A stretch of 64,000 bases of DNA, from the NCBI GenBank assembly GCA_050485645.1, contig JBJHBT010000005.1, positions 104,837 to 168,836 of the forward strand, given 5' to 3'. Of the stretch, positions 60,911-64,000 are shown piece by piece. This stretch comes from JBJHBP01 sp050485645 (lineage in GTDB: Bacteria; Pseudomonadota; Gammaproteobacteria; Steroidobacterales; Rariloculaceae). Made by a program: the position numbers and the translations under genes. The notes under the pieces are model-generated. The model ran no database searches, was not told the DNA's origin, and saw only the letters and a program-made list of their open reading frames with translations. How positions within the stretch are numbered: the first letter of the stretch is position 1; each line of letters opens with the position of its first letter.

Positions 60911-60991
60911 AGGAACCGCGCCGGATCCGCAGCTGGATCAAGACACTCGACCCTGCGCATCGCATCGCTACGGCCTTTTCAAACGGTCCGC

Positions 60992-62173
60992 CTACTGAGG
61001 CAGGCTGTAGGCGCGGTTCAGCATCTGATCGATGAACTCATGCCGGGATTCGGGCAGCAAATCTCGTGCCTGGGACAGTGCCTGGATCGCCTCAGAGCTG
61101 TTGCCAGCATCGAACTCCGCAAGGCCGAGTCCGAATGCAACTTTGCCATCCAAGGGAAACCGCGCGGCTGCTGCCCGCATCGTTCGAACGCGCTGCTCCG
61201 TACTCTGGGCAATGAACGCGCGTGTCGTATAGGCCGACACTGATGCGACACCTGTATCGATCAGCGCGTCCAACGCGCTTTCGAATCGCTGACGCCACTG
61301 CGGATCCTCGGCCTCCAACCATCGACCACCTCGTGCCGCGACCACCATACCCCGGGAGGCGCTGTCGAGAAAAGTCGCATCTTCTTCAGCTGCCTCGAGA
61401 ACCGCCTGAATGCTCTCAAGACAGATAGCGCCGCCGAAAATCTCGAGCATGTCACTCTTGCAAGCTTCCTCGAGTGCAGCACCAACGCGATCCGGACTCG
61501 TGGCCCCGGGGTCGGCGAGATCGCCCAGACGAGCATCCAGACGGAGATCCGTTCGGACGCGAGCACGCAGAGCCTCTGCAGCGTCTGCAGCACCCGCGAT
61601 CTCGTAGGCTGTGACGGCTTTTCTTGCGAAATACAGCCTTCTTATCTCTGTGGGGGCGACCGAGTACCCCTGCTCCAGGACCACGGCTCGCTCGAGCGGA
61701 TCGAAAAGTATGTCGGCCAAGTGGCCGAGCAGTCCGTCATCAGTCGGATTAGTCGCGACAGCCTGGCGCCGCAGGTATTCTCTTTCCTCTCGGCTCTCCG
61801 CGAGCGAAGCCAGGCCCAGCCAACCTCCTGTATTCGCCGGATCATCCTCAACGACAGCACGGTAGATCTGCTTCGCTCGGTCGCGATACTGAGCCCTCTC
61901 TGTTTCGTCCGAAGTCAGCCCAGCCAAGCCGAAGTTGGCACTCCCCATGCTCAGGCGCACGTTCGGGTGCACAGCTGCTGGCGACTGCTCGAGCGCCTGA
62001 AGCCAGTTCGAGCACGAGTCTATGGTCGCACCCTCAACGCGGCACATTTCCACTTGTTGACGATCCCAGCACCATGCGTCGGTCAAGGCGCAGGTGAGGC
62101 CTTGGGCGCGCAATTCATGCGACAGGCATGTCAGCGCGAGGATGAATATCAAGCGTTGGCGAAGCTGGCTCAT
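60992..62173 (-). CDS. Exported six-cysteine TPR-like protein, copy 2
   Basis: 393 residues with a signal peptide (RQRLIFILALTCLSHELRAQ). The mature N-terminus has the same C-x6-C-x8-C-x9-C-x2-W-L pattern as the protein at 57544 (TCALTDAWCWDRQ ... DSCSNWLQAL), and the same C-x12-C pair (EEACKSDMLEIF ... ICLESIQAV). TPR-like helices follow the same order (YRDRAKQIYRAVVEDDPANT, VTAYEIAGAADAAEALRARV, VAFGLGLAEFDAGNSSEAIQ). Overall similarity is low outside these marks, as in diverged immunity paralogues. Its ATG overlaps the stop of a DUF4329-like tail (ATGA) exactly as in copy 1. Proposed periplasmic immunity protein; the function is not known. Confidence 0.8.
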   Translation of the reverse strand: MSQLRQRLIFILALTCLSHELRAQGLTCALTDAWCWDRQQVEMCRVEGATIDSCSNWLQALEQSPAAVHPNVRLSMGSANFGLAGLTSDETERAQYRDRAKQIYRAVVEDDPANTGGWLGLASLAESREEREYLRRQAVATNPTDDGLLGHLADILFDPLERAVVLEQGYSVAPTEIRRLYFARKAVTAYEIAGAADAAEALRARVRTDLRLDARLGDLADPGATSPDRVGAALEEACKSDMLEIFGGAICLESIQAVLEAAEEDATFLDSASRGMVVAARGGRWLEAEDPQWRQRFESALDALIDTGVASVSAYTTRAFIAQSTEQRVRTMRAAAARFPLDGKVAFGLGLAEFDAGNSSEAIQALSQARDLLPESRHEFIDQMLNRAYSLPQ

Positions 62174-62279
62174 GGGTACACCTGTACAGGAGGACCTAAG
62201 AGGGAAGTGCTGTCACGACGCAGAACTCTTCCCGAAGGGGTTTTCAGGAACATTGGATAGCCTTTGCTAAACCAGCAAG
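62170..62279 (-). pseudogene. Second DUF4329-like C-terminal tail, cut by IS200
   Basis: About 33 codons from the insertion-sequence end to the start of the TPR gene: FSKGYPMFLKTPSGRVLRRD, then GPPVQVYP. Compared with the tail at 57544 (PFYVRTPTGRILRTD, GDPVQVHP), the pattern TPxGRxLRxD and GxPVQVxP is shared. The metal-binding part is gone. The stop codon overlaps the following ATG. Confidence 0.6.
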
Positions 62280-62906
62280 GGAGATCCCCCGGCTCTGCCG
62301 GGGAGGCAGTAGGAGTTTGACATTTTCGGGAGTCCATCGCGGAAACTCCGATTCTGTGAGCCGCCAAAGCACACGGAGCAGGAGAATCCGCGAATGGACG
62401 AGAGTTGGAGTTTAAGTCATACGAAATGGGAGTGTCTGTACCACGTGGTGTTTATTCCGAAGTATCGGCGCAAGGCGTTGTACGGTCAGCTGAATCGGTT
62501 GGCGGAGCAGCGGCAGAGCCGGGTGGAGGAAGGGCACCTGATGGTGGATCACGTGCACATGCTGCTGAGGATACCGCCGAAGTATGCGGTATCGCAGGTG
62601 GTGGGGTACATCAAGGGGAAGAGCGCGATTCATCTGGCTCGGATGTACGGGGAGAGGAAGCGCAATTTCGTGGGGCAAAGCTTTTGGGCCCGAGGGTACT
62701 TTGTGTCGACGGTAGGCCGAGACGAGGAGGTGATACGGACCTACATTCAGAACCAGGAAGCCGAAGACCGGCGTCTGGATCAATTGAATCTATGGCGTTG
62801 AGCTGGCCGCCTTCAGGCGGCCCAATTGGAAGGGGCGCGTAGCGTCCCGACAGCCGCTTTGAGCGGCTCACATATCGAAAGCCCCCGGCTTTGCCGGGGG
62901 ATGGTT
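62280..62906 (+). mobile_element. IS200/IS605-family insertion sequence
   Basis: About 627 bases. The left end has the hairpin CCCCGGC-TCT-GCCGGGG (62287-62303), the right end CCCCGGC-TTT-GCCGGGG (62883-62899), both in the same orientation, as expected for the subterminal hairpins recognised by Y1 transposases. Two further hairpins lie after tnpA (62805-62822 and 62852-62868). Exact borders cannot be fixed without an empty site, since this family makes no target duplication. It separates the helical-repeat gene from the DUF4329 tail. Confidence 0.82.
62394..62801 (+). CDS. tnpA: IS200 transposase TnpA (Y1/HUH)
   Basis: 135 residues. The HUH pair is in LMVDHVHMLLRIPPKYAVSQ (His53, His55), the catalytic Tyr117 in EEVIRTYIQNQEAED, and the ending DRRLDQLNLWR is typical. 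It opens SLSHTKWECLYHVVFIPKYR. Compared with usual IS200 TnpA proteins, about eight residues appear to be missing between LYGQLN and RLAEQR, so activity is uncertain. It cuts and joins single-stranded DNA at the element ends. No TnpB gene is present. Confidence 0.9.
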   Translation: MDESWSLSHTKWECLYHVVFIPKYRRKALYGQLNRLAEQRQSRVEEGHLMVDHVHMLLRIPPKYAVSQVVGYIKGKSAIHLARMYGERKRNFVGQSFWARGYFVSTVGRDEEVIRTYIQNQEAEDRRLDQLNLWR

Positions 62907-62908
62907 AC

Positions 62909-63664
62909 TCAGGGTTCCTCCCAGTATCGATCGGGATGCCTCTGACGGATTTCCTCCCGTTGGCGTTCTGCCTCTATTTTCCGCTGGTCTTCAAAATGCT
63001 CGTACATCCCATTCAGTCCCTTCTCATCAACGAGAGCATGGACTTCCAACCATGTATCCAGAACGCTGATCAACCGGCTGTCTTGTCTACCTTCGCTCTG
63101 CCCCTTCAGATTATCAAGCGCGATGCCGGCAACAGGATGACCAGAGAGTGCAAGGCCGAATATTGCATAGGTACTGAGTTGTTGGTCGTAGGCGTCCTGT
63201 GTGCTCCAAGAGGGACCGATCCCTTGCACGTCTCGTTGTCTCCAAACTTGTGGATTGAGGCCATCAACAAGGTAATCGAGAGCGCGTTCGTTTCCGGTCT
63301 CATATACCACATAACCCAGTGACGTAATGGAAACCCTTCGCCGGTCATGCATGAACTGCGAGAACTCGCCTTCGTGACTTTGCTCAATGAATGCTATCAA
63401 TGCCTCCGCGGCTTGATCGGTTCCAATGACACCCAGCATGGTTGCGGCTGCCGGCCAATTCATCTGCTCTGATTCCGAATCGAGCATGTCGACAAGATCC
63501 GGAACAGCCCGTGAATCAAGAACCGACGACATTTCCGAGTAAGTAACGTCATGAAGAGACCGCGCAAACTCTCGTACATCGAGTTCCGGTGCGCCTTGCC
63601 CGAATGATTTTGGTGGCAAAACGCATGCAACTGCGATCGCAAAAGTAACAAAAATGAGACGCAT
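62909..63664 (-). CDS. Exported HEAT-like repeat protein
   Basis: 251 residues from ATG 63664 (AGGAG about seven bases upstream), with a signal peptide (LIFVTFAIAVACVLPPKSFG). Helical repeats of HEAT/ARM character: RAVPDLVDMLDSESEQMNWP, AATMLGVIGTDQAAEALIAF, ITSLGYVVYETGNERALDYL. A charged end follows (YEHFEDQRKIEAERQREEI). Its stop codon lies only a few bases from the right end of the IS200 element, so the natural C-terminus may have been cut. It is 54 bases downstream of the HEYAH-containing ORF on the same strand, a toxin-then-immunity type of order. GC content is lower than in most of the window. Confidence 0.75.
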   Translation of the reverse strand: MRLIFVTFAIAVACVLPPKSFGQGAPELDVREFARSLHDVTYSEMSSVLDSRAVPDLVDMLDSESEQMNWPAAATMLGVIGTDQAAEALIAFIEQSHEGEFSQFMHDRRRVSITSLGYVVYETGNERALDYLVDGLNPQVWRQRDVQGIGPSWSTQDAYDQQLSTYAIFGLALSGHPVAGIALDNLKGQSEGRQDSRLISVLDTWLEVHALVDEKGLNGMYEHFEDQRKIEAERQREEIRQRHPDRYWEEP

Positions 63665-63718
63665 GATCTTACTCCTGACTACGCCCCGAATAGCGCAATG
63701 CGGAACTGCTACGATCAA

Positions 63719-64000
63719 TCAAGGAAGCGGGTTTCGCAAGCCATCGCATACGTTTTGACTGATCTTTCGAGCTGTTGAAACCAGATGCGCATACCCTAGA
63801 GAATTCGGGTCGGTGCTATGACCGAGCAACCAGTACCCCTGATTGTGAGCATACTCATGTGCCCACAGGATGTGCCCTAGCAGCCTGTCGGACTTACCGA
63901 TGGATAAGCGATAATCACGTTCAGTTTTCTCCTGGTGCAGAACAGCGATGAGCAATTTTCGGCCAATCAATCGTGACACGGATTTTCTGCTGCCACCGTC
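63719..64000 (-). CDS. C-terminal part of a possible zincin metallopeptidase, truncated by the window end
   Basis: The minus-strand frame is open to the window edge; 93 codons are visible (GTG 63979 is an internal candidate start). It contains LLGHILWAHEYAHNQGYWLL; H-E-Y-A-H fits the HExxH zinc motif, with later His and Asp residues in GHSTDPNSLGYAH that could complete a metzincin- or gluzincin-like site. The N-terminal part is outside the window, so family, length and export are unknown. GC is low. It stands directly upstream of the exported HEAT-like gene and could be the tail of a toxin. Confidence 0.5.
   Translation of the reverse strand, partial: DGGSRKSVSRLIGRKLLIAVLHQEKTERDYRLSIGKSDRLLGHILWAHEYAHNQGYWLLGHSTDPNSLGYAHLVSTARKISQNVCDGLRNPLP

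Noticed and set aside
60726..60965. 79-codon minus-strand ORF directly before the ankyrin gene as a toxin or antitoxin
   Set aside because: The other two frames of the same stretch give the ISAzo13 transposase core, so this ORF is a by-product of a decayed transposase.

Overview
The window is high-GC DNA from a Pseudomonadota bacterium, probably a gammaproteobacterium. The grounds are a PilA/PilE-type prepilin, a TonB-dependent receptor with a long plug, an AAHS-family aromatic-acid transporter, a GbsR-linked CioAB-type bd oxidase, and dense operons with Shine-Dalgarno sites. I cannot name a genus. No rRNA, tRNA or CRISPR array was recognised.

Layout. 0-5.7 kb: a 5'-truncated protein of unknown function, glutamate dehydrogenase, a truncated haemoglobin, and a long TPR protein interrupted by one in-frame TAG. 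5.9-14.1 kb: a minus-strand cluster of an AraC regulator, an AAHS transporter and four exported ester hydrolases, including a tannase-family protein fused to two DUF3237-like domains. It looks like a system for aromatic or tannin ester use. 14.4-23.9 kb: a VOC protein, a type IV pilin with a very long Gly/Ser tail, a MacAB-like ABC exporter, and a sulfur module (BLH-type phosphatase-like protein, MBL-fold persulfide dioxygenase-like protein, two YeeE/YedE proteins, SulP). 24-35 kb: a carboxylesterase, an SMP-30-like propeller, a lipoprotein sulfatase directly followed by its formylglycine-generating enzyme and a GST, a TraB/GumN protein, and a GbsR-type regulator with a palindromic operator in front of cioAB. 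35-50 kb: a frameshifted TonB receptor, two exported SnoaL-like proteins, two unknown membrane proteins, an MFS transporter, a MocR regulator, an exported methyltransferase-like protein, a DUF1134 lipoprotein, a rhomboid protease and a P-loop ATPase.

50.5-64 kb is accessory and partly decayed. It starts with an EF-hand protein behind a sigma-54-like promoter. Next come a 79-nt fragment of a second lhr helicase gene, a hipBA toxin-antitoxin locus collapsed by deletion, and a full-length Lhr-type helicase. The last 7 kb holds several small broken or orphan genes: two DUF4329/JAMM-like tails, each overlapping (ATGA) the start of an exported six-cysteine TPR protein; an exported ankyrin protein; an exported helical-repeat protein preceded by a tail containing HEYAH; an IS200 insertion; and an ISAzo13 remnant.

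The most interesting proposal is that 57.1-64 kb is the eroded 3' end of a polymorphic-toxin/immunity array, with a new family of periplasmic six-cysteine TPR proteins as candidate immunity factors. Several ORFs in the window carry single-base lesions (near 5316, 37281, 57328, 59074 and 60556). The three deletion-type lesions are in short runs of identical bases, so they need checking against reads before they are called pseudogenes.
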